Part shown: piece after piece, positions 43,969 to 53,622 of the stretch
Numbering within the stretch: position 1 is the first letter of the stretch
Layout of the letters: the number at the start of each line of letters is the position of its first letter
DNA from: Clostridia bacterium
GTDB lineage: Bacteria > Bacillota > Clostridia > Oscillospirales > Acutalibacteraceae
Direction of reading: 5' to 3'
Assembly: GCA_017474045.1 (NCBI GenBank)
Contig: JAFUHX010000056.1
Location: forward strand, 18,445 to 82,444
DNA length: 64,000 bases
Notes under the pieces: model-generated
The model's database searches: none
What the model was told of the DNA's origin: nothing
The model's input: the letters and a program-made list of their open reading frames with translations, nothing else
Position numbers and translations under genes: made by a program

Positions 43969-46152
43969 ATGTTTTCAGATTTCAGAAAATTTGAAACCAC
44001 CCTTGCCGGAAGACCCCTTGTTGTTGAAACCGGTAAGATGGCAGGACTCGCCGGCGGCTCATGTCTTATCCGCTATGGTGAAACAGAAGTTCTTTGCACA
44101 GCTACAATGGCTGCCAAACCCAGAGAGGGCGTTGACTTTTTCCCTCTTTCAGTTGATTTTGAAGAAAAGCTTTATTCAGTTGGCCGAATTCCCGGTTCAT
44201 TCCAGAGAAGAGAAGGCAAGGCAAGCGAAAAAGCAACTCTTTCTTCAAGAGTAATCGACAGACCCATTCGTCCTCTTTTCCCAAAGGATATGAGAAACGA
44301 TGTTGGTGTTGTTGCAACAGTAATGTCTGTTGATCAGGATTGCCTTCCTGAAATAACAGCAATGATCGGTGTTTCTGTTGCAATTTCAATTTCAGAAATT
44401 CCTTGGGACGGCCCCATCAGCGGTGTCAGCGTTGGCCTTGTTGACGGTAAGTTTGTAATTAACCCCACCGAAGCTGAAAGAGCCAAGTCTGAAATGGCAG
44501 TAACAGTTGCTTCAACTGCTGACCTTGTTGCAATGATCGAGGCAGGCGCAAATGAAGTTGATAACGAAACAATGTATGACGGAATTATGTATGCTCACAA
44601 GGTAAACCAGGAAATTGTTGAGTTTATCAAGGGTATTCAGGCTGAAATCGGAAAAGAAAAAATTGCTTTCGAATCTCAGGATGTTCCCGAAGAAATGTTT
44701 GAAGCAGTTAAGGCTTTCGCTATTGATGATGTAAAATTTGCTCTTGATACTGACGACAAGAGAATTCGCGACGAAAGACTCAAGCCCGTTTATGAAAAGG
44801 TTCACGCTCAGTTTGATGAAACCTATGCTGAATGTGTTGAAAAAATCGACGAGTGTCTCTATAAGCTTCAGAAATATGTTGTTCGCCGTTGGCTTCTTGA
44901 TGAAAACAAGCGTGTTGACGGAAGAGGAATCAACGATATGCGTCCTCTTGACGCCCAGATTGACCTTCTTTCAAGAGTTCACGGTTCAGGTATGTTCACA
45001 AGAGGTCAGACTCAGGTTCTCACAGTAACAACTCTCGGACCTATGAGCGACGCTCAGCTCCTTGACGGACTTGACAACGAAGAAAGCAAGAGATATCTTC
45101 ATCACTATAATTTCCCCTCATATTCTGTTGGTGAAACAAGACCTTCAAGAGGTCCCGGAAGAAGAGAAATCGGCCACGGTGCTCTTGCTGAAAGATCACT
45201 CGTTCCCGTTCTCCCCTCAGTTGAAGAGTTCCCCTATACAATCCGCCTTGTTTCTGAGGTTCTTTCATCAAACGGTTCAACCTCACAGGCTTCAGTTTGC
45301 GGCTCAACACTTTCTCTTATGGCTGCCGGTGTTCCCATTAAAGCTCCCGTTGCCGGAATTTCATGCGGTCTTATTTCTGAAGGTGATCGTTTCATGACAA
45401 TGGTTGACATTCAGGGTCTTGAAGACTTCTTCGGCGATATGGACTTCAAGGTTGCCGGTACCAAAAAGGGTATTACATCTATTCAGATGGACCTCAAAGT
45501 TCATGGTCTTACTCCCGCAATCATCAAAGAAGCTCTTGAGAAAACCTATGCTGCTCGCTGCAAGATAATTGATGAAGTAATTCTTCCTTGTATTGCTGAA
45601 CCCAGAGCAGAGCTTTCAAAATACGCTCCCAAAATGCTCACAACTAAGATTGATGTTGAAAAAATTGCTGAAGTTATTGGTAAGCAGGGCAAGGTTATTC
45701 AGAAAATCTGCGCTGAATGTAACTGTAAAGTTGATGTTAATGAAGATGGTTCAATTTTTGTTTCAGCAATTGATCTTGATGATGCAAAAAGAGCAATCAC
45801 AATCATTGAAACAATCGCTAACGATCCCGAAGTTGGTTCAATTTTCCGCGGCGTAGTAACAAGACTTATGAGCTTCGGTGCATTTGTTGAAATTGCTCCC
45901 GGAAAAGAAGGCCTTGTTCATATCAGCAAGCTTGATGTTAAGCGCGTTGAAAAGGTTGAAGATGTTGTTGCTGTTGGTGATTCAGTAATCGTTAAGGTTA
46001 TTGAAATCGACGATCAGGGAAGAATCAATCTTTCAAGAAGAGATGCTCTTGTTGAAATTGAAGGCGCTGTTGTTGAAGATAGCGGCGAAGAAGCTCCCAG
46101 ACGTCCCAGAAGAGATTCAAGAAGAGACAACAGAAAAAGAAACAACGACTAA
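43969..46152 (+). CDS. pnp: Polynucleotide phosphorylase
   Basis: This 727-residue 3'-5' exoribonuclease has two RNase PH domains (the second with GSGMFTRGQTQVL, TRPSRGPGRREIGHG and CGSTLSLMAAGVP), an alpha-helical linker, a KH domain (VIGKQGKVIQKICAE) and an S1 domain (GSIFRGVVTRLMSFGAFVEI), followed by a charged Arg/Asp tail. It degrades RNA by phosphorolysis, in a trimer. ATG 43969 follows AGAGAGG; the longer frame is leader. Codon use is of the highly expressed kind. Confidence 0.97.
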   Translation: MFSDFRKFETTLAGRPLVVETGKMAGLAGGSCLIRYGETEVLCTATMAAKPREGVDFFPLSVDFEEKLYSVGRIPGSFQRREGKASEKATLSSRVIDRPIRPLFPKDMRNDVGVVATVMSVDQDCLPEITAMIGVSVAISISEIPWDGPISGVSVGLVDGKFVINPTEAERAKSEMAVTVASTADLVAMIEAGANEVDNETMYDGIMYAHKVNQEIVEFIKGIQAEIGKEKIAFESQDVPEEMFEAVKAFAIDDVKFALDTDDKRIRDERLKPVYEKVHAQFDETYAECVEKIDECLYKLQKYVVRRWLLDENKRVDGRGINDMRPLDAQIDLLSRVHGSGMFTRGQTQVLTVTTLGPMSDAQLLDGLDNEESKRYLHHYNFPSYSVGETRPSRGPGRREIGHGALAERSLVPVLPSVEEFPYTIRLVSEVLSSNGSTSQASVCGSTLSLMAAGVPIKAPVAGISCGLISEGDRFMTMVDIQGLEDFFGDMDFKVAGTKKGITSIQMDLKVHGLTPAIIKEALEKTYAARCKIIDEVILPCIAEPRAELSKYAPKMLTTKIDVEKIAEVIGKQGKVIQKICAECNCKVDVNEDGSIFVSAIDLDDAKRAITIIETIANDPEVGSIFRGVVTRLMSFGAFVEIAPGKEGLVHISKLDVKRVEKVEDVVAVGDSVIVKVIEIDDQGRINLSRRDALVEIEGAVVEDSGEEAPRRPRRDSRRDNRKRNND

Positions 46153-46170
46153 TATATTGCTTATTAAAGA

Positions 46171-46205
46171 ATCCACACAGATTTTTAATTTCTGTGTGGA
46201 TTTTT
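46171..46205 (+). terminator. Terminator after pnp
   Basis: The perfect 11-bp stem ATCCACACAGA / TCTGTGTGGAT is followed by TTTTAATTT. Confidence 0.9.
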
Positions 46206-46314
46206 AATTTATAATTTATAAATTTTTATGAACGTATAATTATTTTTATAATAGAAGTTTAAAAATTGAGCTAAAATAATTATTGTAGCGTTAAGGATAA
46301 AGGAGCATGCTTCT

Positions 46315-46668
46315 ATGGGAAATCTTACTCACGAACAAAAAGAAACAGTTGCTTTAATAAGAGATAAATATGAAAAGAAAAGCTGTGTTGAAACAGATTT
46401 TGAGAAGCTTAAACGAATTGATTCAGAAACAACTAAAAAAGGAACTGTTGTTTCGATTAGTGTTGGATTAATCGGAACACTAATTCTTGGCTTGGGAATG
46501 AGTCTTATTATGGTTTGGGACAAAATGATTCTGGGCTTGATAATAGGGTTAATCGGCGGAGCCGGAATTTGCTTTGCTTTTCCAATCTATTCCAAAATAA
46601 CGGCTTATCAGAGAAAAATTGTTGCCGAGGAGATTATGCGCCTTTCTGATGAGTTACTGGATGAATAA
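46315..46668 (+). CDS. Small two-helix membrane protein, unknown function
   Basis: This 117-residue protein has a charged, helical N-terminus (about 1-40), two hydrophobic helices (about 44-67 and 71-90) separated by a short turn, and a charged C-terminal helix ending DELLDE. I do not recognise a family. A GGAG lies 11 bases before ATG 46315. It is monocistronic, with its own terminator. Confidence 0.65.
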   Translation: MGNLTHEQKETVALIRDKYEKKSCVETDFEKLKRIDSETTKKGTVVSISVGLIGTLILGLGMSLIMVWDKMILGLIIGLIGGAGICFAFPIYSKITAYQRKIVAEEIMRLSDELLDE

Positions 46669-46675
46669 AAAAACA

Positions 46676-46710
46676 GCTGTAAAAACCAAGGTTTTTACAG
46701 CCCTTTTTAT
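46676..46710. terminator. Bidirectional terminator between the membrane protein gene and metA
   Basis: The perfect 12-bp stem GCTGTAAAAACC / GGTTTTTACAGC with an AA loop at 46676-46701 is followed by CCTTTTT, and preceded by A runs that serve the minus strand. Confidence 0.9.
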
Positions 46711-46711
46711 T

Positions 46712-47626
46712 TTAAAGAAGATTGATATCATAAGGTGTTTTCTGATAAACGAAATAGTTAAGCCAATTTGTAAACATCAGAGTTCCAACGTTTCTCCAGG
46801 TCATTTTTGGCTTTTGAGTAATATCGTCATCGGGAAAATAGTTATATGGCATCTTAATTTCCAAACCCTTTTTTAAGTCGCGAAAATATTCTTTTGCCAA
46901 TGTATCGGCGTCATATTCAGAATGTCCTGTTGCATAAAAGTTTCTGCAAGCAATGTCTGAAAGAAGGTGAACGCCGGATTCTTCAGAATATGAAAGAACC
47001 TGAAGATCTTTGCAAAGCGCAATGTCTTTCAGCCTTGTTTCCGTGTGTCTTGAATGAGGAACATAATAAATATCATCAAAGCCTCTCATAAGCGGATGAT
47101 ATAGGTCAAGAGGACGATGCTTAAAAACGCCGAAGACCTTTTCAGAAAGCTGATACTTAGGAATTCCGTAGTGGTAATATAGGGCTGCCTGAGCGCCCCA
47201 ACAAATATGAAACGTTGAATAAACATTTTTCTTTGACCATTCAAAAATTTCGCAAAGCTCATCCCAATAGTCAACCTCTTCAAAATCCATTAATTCAACA
47301 GGAGCGCCGGTAACGATCATTCCGTCATATTTATTGCTTTTAATCTCATCAAAGGTTTTATAAAATGTGAGCATGTGTTTTTCTGCAGTGTGCTTACTTT
47401 TATGAGTAGCAGTCTGAAGAAGCTCAATATCAACCTGCAAAGGAGAATTACCCAAAAGGCGAAGAAGCTGTGTTTCCGTCTCAATTTTAGTGGGCATCAG
47501 ATTGAGAATAATAATTTTAAGCGGACGGATATCCTGAGTCTGAGCCCGGCTTTCTGTCATAACGAATATATTTTCTTTTTCAAGGCTTTCTTTAGCGGGG
47601 AGCCTGTCATCAATTTTAATTGGCAT
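46712..47626 (-). CDS. metA: Homoserine O-acetyltransferase MetA (MetAA type)
   Basis: This 304-residue enzyme activates homoserine for methionine synthesis. Catalytic residues match the family numbering: Cys142 ([10 protein letters not shown]), His235 and Glu237 (ATGHSEYD). Position 111 is Glu ([10 protein letters not shown]); Gly here gives succinyl-CoA use in Escherichia coli while Glu gives acetyl-CoA use in Bacillus cereus MetA, so acetyl transfer is predicted. Single gene; no SAM riboswitch is evident in its short leader. Confidence 0.95.
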   Translation of the reverse strand: MPIKIDDRLPAKESLEKENIFVMTESRAQTQDIRPLKIIILNLMPTKIETETQLLRLLGNSPLQVDIELLQTATHKSKHTAEKHMLTFYKTFDEIKSNKYDGMIVTGAPVELMDFEEVDYWDELCEIFEWSKKNVYSTFHICWGAQAALYYHYGIPKYQLSEKVFGVFKHRPLDLYHPLMRGFDDIYYVPHSRHTETRLKDIALCKDLQVLSYSEESGVHLLSDIACRNFYATGHSEYDADTLAKEYFRDLKKGLEIKMPYNYFPDDDITQKPKMTWRNVGTLMFTNWLNYFVYQKTPYDINLL

Positions 47627-47704
47627 AAAATTTGTTGCCTTTCTGTTTATAATATCTTTTTAATTATAACAAAAAATTGATTTTGTTTCAATCCTTTTAT
47701 AAAA

Positions 47705-47735
47705 TTTATTGCAGGACAGAAAAGCCCTGCAACAA
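47705..47735 (-). terminator. Terminator-like hairpin after the UPF0340 gene
   Basis: The stem TTGCAGG / CCTGCAA (47709-47715, 47726-47732) sits just past the stop on the minus strand, followed by TAAATTTTAT. Confidence 0.6.
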
Positions 47736-47739
47736 TTCT

Positions 47740-48282
47740 TTATTCATAGTGAGCTCTGCAGCCACCGATAAATTTCGGTCTGGTTTTTGCGGCTGTAATA
47801 ATAGCATCTCCGATTCTATTATTTTCAAGTCTCAAGGGAACGGCAACAGCTTTCAAATGCATTCCTATTAATGTCAGACCTATATCAAGTCCGGCGTCTG
47901 CGTTGATTTTTTCAACTGCAACCGGGTCAGAAAAAACTTTGAAAGCGGCAGTTGAAAAAGAGCCTCCGGCTTTAGGCTGAGGAACCACACAAACAATTTC
48001 ATAGCCTCTTTTTTCGGCTGATTCTCTTTCCATAATAAGAGCTCTGTTCAGGTGTTCACAGCATTGAGTTGCAAGCTCAATGTTTTTTTCTTTGAGAATT
48101 CGATAAATTTCGTCAAAAACAATTTCAGCCGCTTCAACGCTTGAGCCCTGACCGATTGTCTTGCCAACAATTTCGCTGGAAGAGCAGCCAATAACAAGAA
48201 GCTGACCGCTTTTTAACTCAGCTTTTTTAATCAGCTCTTCAATAACAGAAATTGCTTGCGATTTAATAACATCATAATTCAT
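47740..48282 (-). CDS. UPF0340 / TIGR01440 family protein (YwlG-like)
   Basis: This 180-residue cytoplasmic protein has the YwlG/UPF0340 blocks: LVIGCSSSEIVGKTIGQGSS, CCEHLNRALIMERE, VVPQPKAGGSFSTAAF and DAGLDIGLTLIGMHLKAVAVP. Function is unknown. ATG 48282 is used because MNYDVIKSQAI is the usual start and GGTTGGTGA precedes it; the longer frame runs into the promoter shared with the divergent regulator gene. Confidence 0.9.
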   Translation of the reverse strand: MNYDVIKSQAISVIEELIKKAELKSGQLLVIGCSSSEIVGKTIGQGSSVEAAEIVFDEIYRILKEKNIELATQCCEHLNRALIMERESAEKRGYEIVCVVPQPKAGGSFSTAAFKVFSDPVAVEKINADAGLDIGLTLIGMHLKAVAVPLRLENNRIGDAIITAAKTRPKFIGGCRAHYE

Positions 48283-48392
48283 TAAAATCACCAACCATAT
48301 TGATTTTTTATCTTTAACAGATATAATATACCTGTAATCTGTCATTGTTAAAATGCACAAAAACAATATTTTTTTAAAGGACAGTTGATACC

Positions 48393-49745
48393 ATGTTTAA
48401 TTCAGATTCTTTTAATCCAAAATATATCAAGCTATATGAATATTATAAAAACCTGATTCTTTCAGGTGTAATGGTACCGAATGAAAAACTTCCGTCTATC
48501 AGAAAATGCTCTGAGAACTTCAGTCTCAGCCGAACAACAGTTGAAACTGCCTATGATCTTCTTTCTGCAGAGGGTTATATTATTTCAAAAGCACAAAGCG
48601 GCTTTTATGTTTGCGATGTTGATTTAAGAGGCTTGAAGAAGGTGGAGATAGTTGATAATAAGCTTAAAAATGAAAAAGAGAAAATCAAGTTTGATTTTGT
48701 TTCTTCTTCAGCCGATAAGCTTGTTTTCAATTTTTCGGTCTGGAGAAAATATGTAAAAAGTGCATTGCGCCAGGATGAAAGGCTTCTATATTACGGTGAG
48801 CCGCAAGGCGAAAGCGATTTAAGAGAGGCAATTTGTAACTATGTTAATAAAGAGCGCGGCGTTGTCAGCACTCCTTCACAAATCGTTATAGCTGCGGGAA
48901 CACAGAATCTTATCGGAATTCTTTGCGCAATAACAAAAGAAAGGAAAAATGTTGCCTTTGTGGGCTCAGATTTCAGGCAAGGCAGGGCGGTTTTTGAAGA
49001 TTACGGAAAAACTGTTTCATTTAATGAAACGCCTGTTGAACAGCTTGAAAGCCTGAAAGATTTTTCTCCTTCAATTATTTATACTTCGCCGTCTCACATT
49101 AATAAAGATGGGGGAGTTTTGCAGCTTTCAGGAAGAATGTCAATTCTCAGCTTTGCTTTGGAGAATCAATCGTTGATAATTGAAGATGATTACGATAGTG
49201 AGTTTCGCTATTATTCTAAGTCGGCTCTTTCTCTTCAGGGCTTGAGTGGGGGTCAGAATACTGTTTATATCGGAACCTTTTCGAAGCTGCTTCTTCCGTC
49301 AATCAGAATCAGTTTTATGGTTCTTCCTTTTGATCTTTTGGAAGAATATGAAAAAAGAAAATCGCTATATAATCAAACTGCATCGAAGGTTGAGCAAATA
49401 GCACTTTGCCAATATATACGCGACGGACATCTTTCTTCACAAATAAGAAAACAAAGAAAACACTATATTTCAAAGCGGCGCGAAATTCTGAAAAGAGCCG
49501 ACAAGGTTTTACCTGAAAGCTGTTCTTTTGAGGAATGTGAAGCTTGTTACCAAATTAAAATTAAAATATCAACTTCAAAAACAGCTGAAGAAATCAGCTC
49601 GCTTTTTCTTGAAAACTCCGTCAAACTTGAGCCACTTGGCGAAGAAAACGGTCAGGCTGTTTTGCTGATGTCTGTTGCCGGATTTAATATGGAAATGCTT
49701 GAAGAAGCTTTTTCCGCAATAATAGAAACCATAAAAATGATATAA
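48393..49745 (+). CDS. MocR-type regulator (GntR HTH fused to aminotransferase domain)
   Basis: This 450-residue regulator has an N-terminal GntR winged helix (about 10-75, PNEKLPSIRKCSENFSLSRTTVETAYDLL) joined to a fold-type I aminotransferase-like domain (about 110-445). The PLP Lys is in GTFSKLLLPSIRISFM, and IEDDYDSEFRY carries the PLP Asp. MocR proteins often control PLP synthesis (PdxR), amino-acid or GABA genes; the target is not visible. It is divergent from the UPF0340 gene, sharing its control region. Confidence 0.93.
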   Translation: MFNSDSFNPKYIKLYEYYKNLILSGVMVPNEKLPSIRKCSENFSLSRTTVETAYDLLSAEGYIISKAQSGFYVCDVDLRGLKKVEIVDNKLKNEKEKIKFDFVSSSADKLVFNFSVWRKYVKSALRQDERLLYYGEPQGESDLREAICNYVNKERGVVSTPSQIVIAAGTQNLIGILCAITKERKNVAFVGSDFRQGRAVFEDYGKTVSFNETPVEQLESLKDFSPSIIYTSPSHINKDGGVLQLSGRMSILSFALENQSLIIEDDYDSEFRYYSKSALSLQGLSGGQNTVYIGTFSKLLLPSIRISFMVLPFDLLEEYEKRKSLYNQTASKVEQIALCQYIRDGHLSSQIRKQRKHYISKRREILKRADKVLPESCSFEECEACYQIKIKISTSKTAEEISSLFLENSVKLEPLGEENGQAVLLMSVAGFNMEMLEEAFSAIIETIKMI

Positions 49746-49750
49746 ATATT

Positions 49751-49797
49751 TCACCTGGCGGCAGGCAGTTAACATTCAGCCGTCAGGTGATTTCCTT
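49751..49797. terminator. Terminator between the MocR gene and the SGNH esterase gene
   Basis: The stem TCACCTGGCGGC / GCCGTCAGGTGA (one mismatch, long loop) at 49751-49790 is followed by TTTCCTTTATT. Confidence 0.8.
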
Positions 49798-51242
49798 TAT
49801 TCTTCAGTGGTTTGAGAAGTTTCAGATTCGTCTGAACTTTCTGTTATGTCTTCGGTTGTCGGAGAACTTTCAAAAGAAGCTGATGTAATAGCATCGGAAA
49901 AACCTTCATCTTTTGAAGCTTCTTCAGTTTCTGAAACAGTTTCATTATTATCTGCAGTAACAGCTTCTCCGTTTTCTTCGTTGGTGGTCTGTTCATCTTC
50001 GTTAACGCCAAAATAAGTGTCAAAACTGTTTGGAAGTGTCGTTTCCAGCTCATAAGCTTCAGGCTCGAGAATAAACTTAATAATCTGTGAAAGCTTTTGA
50101 GCAGCATTAATATGGCTTTGTTCAGAGGGGTGACCGTCGATAACTGACCCGTTAACGCCCATATCAAACTCAATAAGAGCCGACGCTATTTTGATGTCGT
50201 TATTTTCAGAAGAAAATTCTTCAGCCGCTTTTTTTACATAGGGAAACATCGAGTTGTTAACATCTGCTAAAACACAAAGAATGAAAGCCTCGGGATTGAA
50301 GTGTCTGACTGCGCTTAAAAGCTCTTTATATTTTGAAGTGAATTCAATTCGTCTTTCAGCAGTATAGCAATATGAAGCGTCATTAGTTCCAAGGTTAATA
50401 ATAACAAAGTCATAGTTTCTTGTGTTTTGCCATCCGTCCGGAAAGCCGCCTTCAAGATTTATGTTGGTAATGGCTTTGTCATAATAGTTAATAAGAGTAT
50501 CTTCGCTGTTGAGGCTGCCGCTTTTTGTGTAGCCCGATAAAACGCCGTATCCTGAAAAAGCAACAGCACTGTAATCGGCATCAAGCTCATCAGCCAAAAG
50601 ATAGGCATAGGATTTTGAAAAATTCTCTGTGGAGGTTGAAAACTCTGCGTGGCTTCTTTCTTCATCAATACCATAGCCTGCTGTTAATGAATCGCCGATA
50701 AATTCAATGGCAATTTTTTTGTTATCAGTCGGTTTAATATCTTTTTTTCCAAAGGTCTTAATGTTTCCTATTCCGAAGGCTGAATACATGGATTCAGAAA
50801 GCTTAATAACCTTAATGATAGCTTTTTCATCATAAGGTGAAAGGTCAACCTGAAAAAGCTGTTCTTTTTCTGCTAAAACAGAGTCAACAATCAGCTCGTC
50901 ATTTGCATAAACAGCAATTCTTGGCTTGTGGTTTGAAGTCAGAGACTCTGCGTTCTCACAGTATGCAACAAACTGAGCGTATTGTCCTTCACATTCAAAT
51001 TCAATTCCGCTGCCACTCATGGAAGCCCAACAAACATTGTTAAAATAAACTGTTCTTCCAATATATTTAACATATTTTGAGCTGGGAGAAAATGTTAGCT
51101 CCTGAGCGTGCGGATAGGTAACTTCAACTTCATTTTTATCAGAATCATTTGAAAGCTGCAGCAAATTTCCGTTAATGCTGAAAGCAACAAAGACGCCGAG
51201 AATAAAGATAATTAAAAAAATAAAAAAAGCTTTAATCTTCAT
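49797..51242 (-). CDS. Membrane-anchored SGNH esterase, carbohydrate esterase family 2-like
   Basis: This 481-residue protein has an N-terminal hydrophobic helix (about 4-24, signal or anchor). A beta-rich domain (about 45-165, with VYFNNVCWASMSGSGIEFE) resembles the jelly-roll of CE2 enzymes. The SGNH hydrolase domain follows: EFIGDSLTAGYG (nucleophile near Ser185), VINLGTNDASY (Gly/Asn block) and IDGHPSEQSHINAA (catalytic His). The last 90 residues are an acidic Thr/Ser/Glu-rich linker with no sorting signal. CE2 enzymes deacetylate xylan or mannan. It faces the GH43-like gene divergently. Confidence 0.85.
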   Translation of the reverse strand: MKIKAFFIFLIIFILGVFVAFSINGNLLQLSNDSDKNEVEVTYPHAQELTFSPSSKYVKYIGRTVYFNNVCWASMSGSGIEFECEGQYAQFVAYCENAESLTSNHKPRIAVYANDELIVDSVLAEKEQLFQVDLSPYDEKAIIKVIKLSESMYSAFGIGNIKTFGKKDIKPTDNKKIAIEFIGDSLTAGYGIDEERSHAEFSTSTENFSKSYAYLLADELDADYSAVAFSGYGVLSGYTKSGSLNSEDTLINYYDKAITNINLEGGFPDGWQNTRNYDFVIINLGTNDASYCYTAERRIEFTSKYKELLSAVRHFNPEAFILCVLADVNNSMFPYVKKAAEEFSSENNDIKIASALIEFDMGVNGSVIDGHPSEQSHINAAQKLSQIIKFILEPEAYELETTLPNSFDTYFGVNEDEQTTNEENGEAVTADNNETVSETEEASKDEGFSDAITSASFESSPTTEDITESSDESETSQTTEE

Positions 51243-51395
51243 TAATCTGCTCCAAAAATATTTTATATAAAAATTATATCACATTTTGTAGCCAAAAGCA
51301 ATTTTTAAAAGAAAAATAATGCGCATATTAAAATACACTTGTATTAATTATTTTGCTGTGATATATTTAACTATATTATAAAAAAGGTGAAGCAA

Positions 51396-52253
51396 ATGAA
51401 AAAGCATGAAATTAATATAAGAGATCCGTTTATCCTTTGTGAAAACGGTGCTTATTATCTTTACGGAACGAGAGCCGCTGATTTTGGCTGCAAGGTTGGT
51501 GGCTTTGATGTTTATATTTCAGATAACCTTGAAGATTGGGACGGACCTTTTGAATGTTTCAATAGCTCTGACTACAATATGAACACAATGGTTAACTGGG
51601 CACCCGAGGTACATAAGTACAACGGTGAATATTATATGCTTGCAACATTCACAAAAGAAAATGGCTTAAGGGGAACCTTTGCTTTGAAAGCCAATAATCC
51701 CAAAGGACCTTTTGTTCCTCATAGTGAAACCGCTTTAACACCTTGGGAGTGGGAGTGCTTGGACGGAACATTATATTTAAACAAAGAGGGAAGACCGTTT
51801 CTTGTTTTTTGCCATGAACATACTCAGATTGTTGACGGAACAATTTGTTTTGTGGAGCTTTCTTCAGATTTGAAAAAAACTGTTGGAGAAGTAACAACTC
51901 TTTTTAGTGCATCTGAACCTTCGTGGGCAGACAAAAAGCCCAAGGGAGAGCATTATGTTACCGATGGTCCTTTTATGTATCGCTCAAAAAGCGGCGATCT
52001 TTTTATGCTGTGGTCAACCTTTATTAACCATAAATATTCTCAATGTTTAGTTAGATTTGAGAATCAGGAAATCGGAACTCAGTTTAATCATCTCGAGCCT
52101 GTTTTGAAAAACGATGGCGGTCACGGAATGGTTTTTGCCTTTGGTGATAAAAAGGTTTTAACATTCCATTCTCCAAACGAAACCGGAAAAGAAAGACCGG
52201 TTTTCAAAGAACTTATTGATAACGGAAATTCATTAAGTATTGCTGATTTATAA
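51396..52253 (+). CDS. GH43-like glycoside hydrolase, intracellular
   Basis: This 285-residue protein has the five-bladed propeller pattern of glycoside hydrolase family 43: RDPFILCENGAYYLYGT (catalytic base Asp), VNWAPEVHKYNGEYYMLAT (modulator Asp/Glu region), CLDGTLYLNKEGRPFLVFCHE (general acid region) and VTDGPFMYRSKSGDLFMLWS. It probably removes arabinose or xylose units. No signal peptide, so it would act on imported oligosaccharides. ATG 51396 follows AAAAGGTGA. The adjacent transporter and esterase suggest a small glycan-use locus; the family assignment is from motifs. Confidence 0.88.
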   Translation: MKKHEINIRDPFILCENGAYYLYGTRAADFGCKVGGFDVYISDNLEDWDGPFECFNSSDYNMNTMVNWAPEVHKYNGEYYMLATFTKENGLRGTFALKANNPKGPFVPHSETALTPWEWECLDGTLYLNKEGRPFLVFCHEHTQIVDGTICFVELSSDLKKTVGEVTTLFSASEPSWADKKPKGEHYVTDGPFMYRSKSGDLFMLWSTFINHKYSQCLVRFENQEIGTQFNHLEPVLKNDGGHGMVFAFGDKKVLTFHSPNETGKERPVFKELIDNGNSLSIADL

Positions 52254-52258
52254 AACAA

Positions 52259-52299
52259 AAAGAAGCTGCAAAAATTCATTTTGAACAGCTTCTTTTTTT
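52259..52299. terminator. Terminator between the GH43-like and MFS genes
   Basis: The stem AAGAAGCTG / CAGCTTCTT with a 17-base loop is followed by TTTTTTATAT. It also lies beyond the converging MFS gene, and A-rich flanks could serve it. Confidence 0.85.
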
Positions 52300-52317
52300 A
52301 TATGCTTTTTTGATTTT

Positions 52318-53490
52318 TTATTTAATCTTTTTAGTCTTATTAATCGTAAATTCGTTTGCAGCAAAGAGACAAATAGAAAGTGCAGTTAAAATGAACGCAG
52401 TGATTTTAAAGGTTGTGGCTGTTGCAATAAAGCCATAAATGAGTTGAACTGAAAAGCCGATTGCATAAGCTCCTCCCATGTGGTAACCCGTTATGTCGGC
52501 GCTGAAGGTTGAGCCGAAACGCTCAGGAACGCTGTGTAAAACGCTGGGGAAAATCGGACCAAAGCCAAATCCTATTAAAAGCAGACCGAAAAGGGAAATG
52601 TTTGCAAAGGGAAGATAGAGAAAGAGAATTCCGACAAAGGAAACACAAATTCCGATTCTGATAAGCCACTTGTCCGAAAGAGCCATTGAAACAAAACCTG
52701 AAACAACTCGTCCAAGCATTATTCCGCCGTAATATAAAGAAACCCATTTAGCAGCCATGTCGGGTGAGAAAGAAAAAACATTAACAATATATGACGCACC
52801 CCATGTTCCCAAAAGGAATTCCATGCTGCAATATAGACCCAGAGAAAGAATTCCGCTTATAACACCTTTGATTTTCAAAATATCTGTGAATTTTGCATTT
52901 GAAGCGTTTTTGATTTCTTCTGACGAGGATTTAACCGATTTTTCAATTTTTTGCCATTTCGGAATAAAAAACAAAACAAAGGCAGCAATAATCAGCTGAA
53001 TAAGAGTAACCACTCTGTAGCCGCTTCTCCAGGAGCCGCTTTCACCTGAAAGAAATTTTGACATGATAATCGGACTGAGTGTAACTCCAACACCCCAGAA
53101 GCAATGAAGCCAGTTCATGTGTTGCGCTTTATAGTGGAGAGAAACAAAGTTGTTTAATCCTGTGTCTATCGCTCCGGCGCCATAGCCGAGAATAACCGAA
53201 AAAATCATCATTACAACAATGTTTCCGGAAAAGCTGATTCCCAATAAGCCTAAGGCAGTCAGAATGGTTGAGAAAAATGTTACCTTTGCCGTTCCGAATT
53301 TTCTAATCAGCTTTCCCGAAACAAAGCTTACGCCACCGGTGCAAACCCCGGTAATAATGCTGTAAATTGAAGCGAAGCTTTCATCAATTGAAAATTCTGT
53401 GTGAACAACAGGCCATGCAACTCCGAAAAGTGAATCGGGAAGACCTAAAGAAATAAAAACAACATAAATAACAACTAAAAGCGAAATCAT
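52318..53490 (-). CDS. Major facilitator superfamily transporter (FucP-like)
   Basis: This 390-residue protein has about 12 membrane helices with a central loop of about 25 residues (KIEKSVKSSSEEIKNASN). The N-terminal half contains GLPDSLFGVAWP and the A-motif region GKLIRKFGTAKV; GLGFGPIFPSVLHS-like residues occur in the second half. It is of the sugar-transporting FucP/YfkF-like type. The convergent GH43-like gene suggests sugar or oligosaccharide uptake, but the substrate is inference. Confidence 0.9.
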   Translation of the reverse strand: MISLLVVIYVVFISLGLPDSLFGVAWPVVHTEFSIDESFASIYSIITGVCTGGVSFVSGKLIRKFGTAKVTFFSTILTALGLLGISFSGNIVVMMIFSVILGYGAGAIDTGLNNFVSLHYKAQHMNWLHCFWGVGVTLSPIIMSKFLSGESGSWRSGYRVVTLIQLIIAAFVLFFIPKWQKIEKSVKSSSEEIKNASNAKFTDILKIKGVISGILSLGLYCSMEFLLGTWGASYIVNVFSFSPDMAAKWVSLYYGGIMLGRVVSGFVSMALSDKWLIRIGICVSFVGILFLYLPFANISLFGLLLIGFGFGPIFPSVLHSVPERFGSTFSADITGYHMGGAYAIGFSVQLIYGFIATATTFKITAFILTALSICLFAANEFTINKTKKIK

Positions 53491-53585
53491 AAAAACAGCC
53501 TCCCAAATAAGCTATATGTCATTCTAAATAATTAGAAGTCTTTATTATATCAAAAAAACAATAAAAATATAAAAAAACATAGACA

Positions 53586-53615
53586 AACAAAAACCCGAAG
53601 AATCATTTCTTCGGG
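53586..53615 (-). terminator. Terminator after the small Cys protein gene
   Basis: The perfect 9-bp stem CCCGAAGAA / TTCTTCGGG with a TCAT loop at 53594-53615 is followed on the minus strand by TTTTTGTTTG. Confidence 0.85.
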
Positions 53616-53622
53616 AAATATA

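Noticed and set aside
47627-47740. SAM or T-box riboswitch before metA
   Set aside because: The leader is short and AT-rich with no S-box stem or T-box bulge sequence visible.
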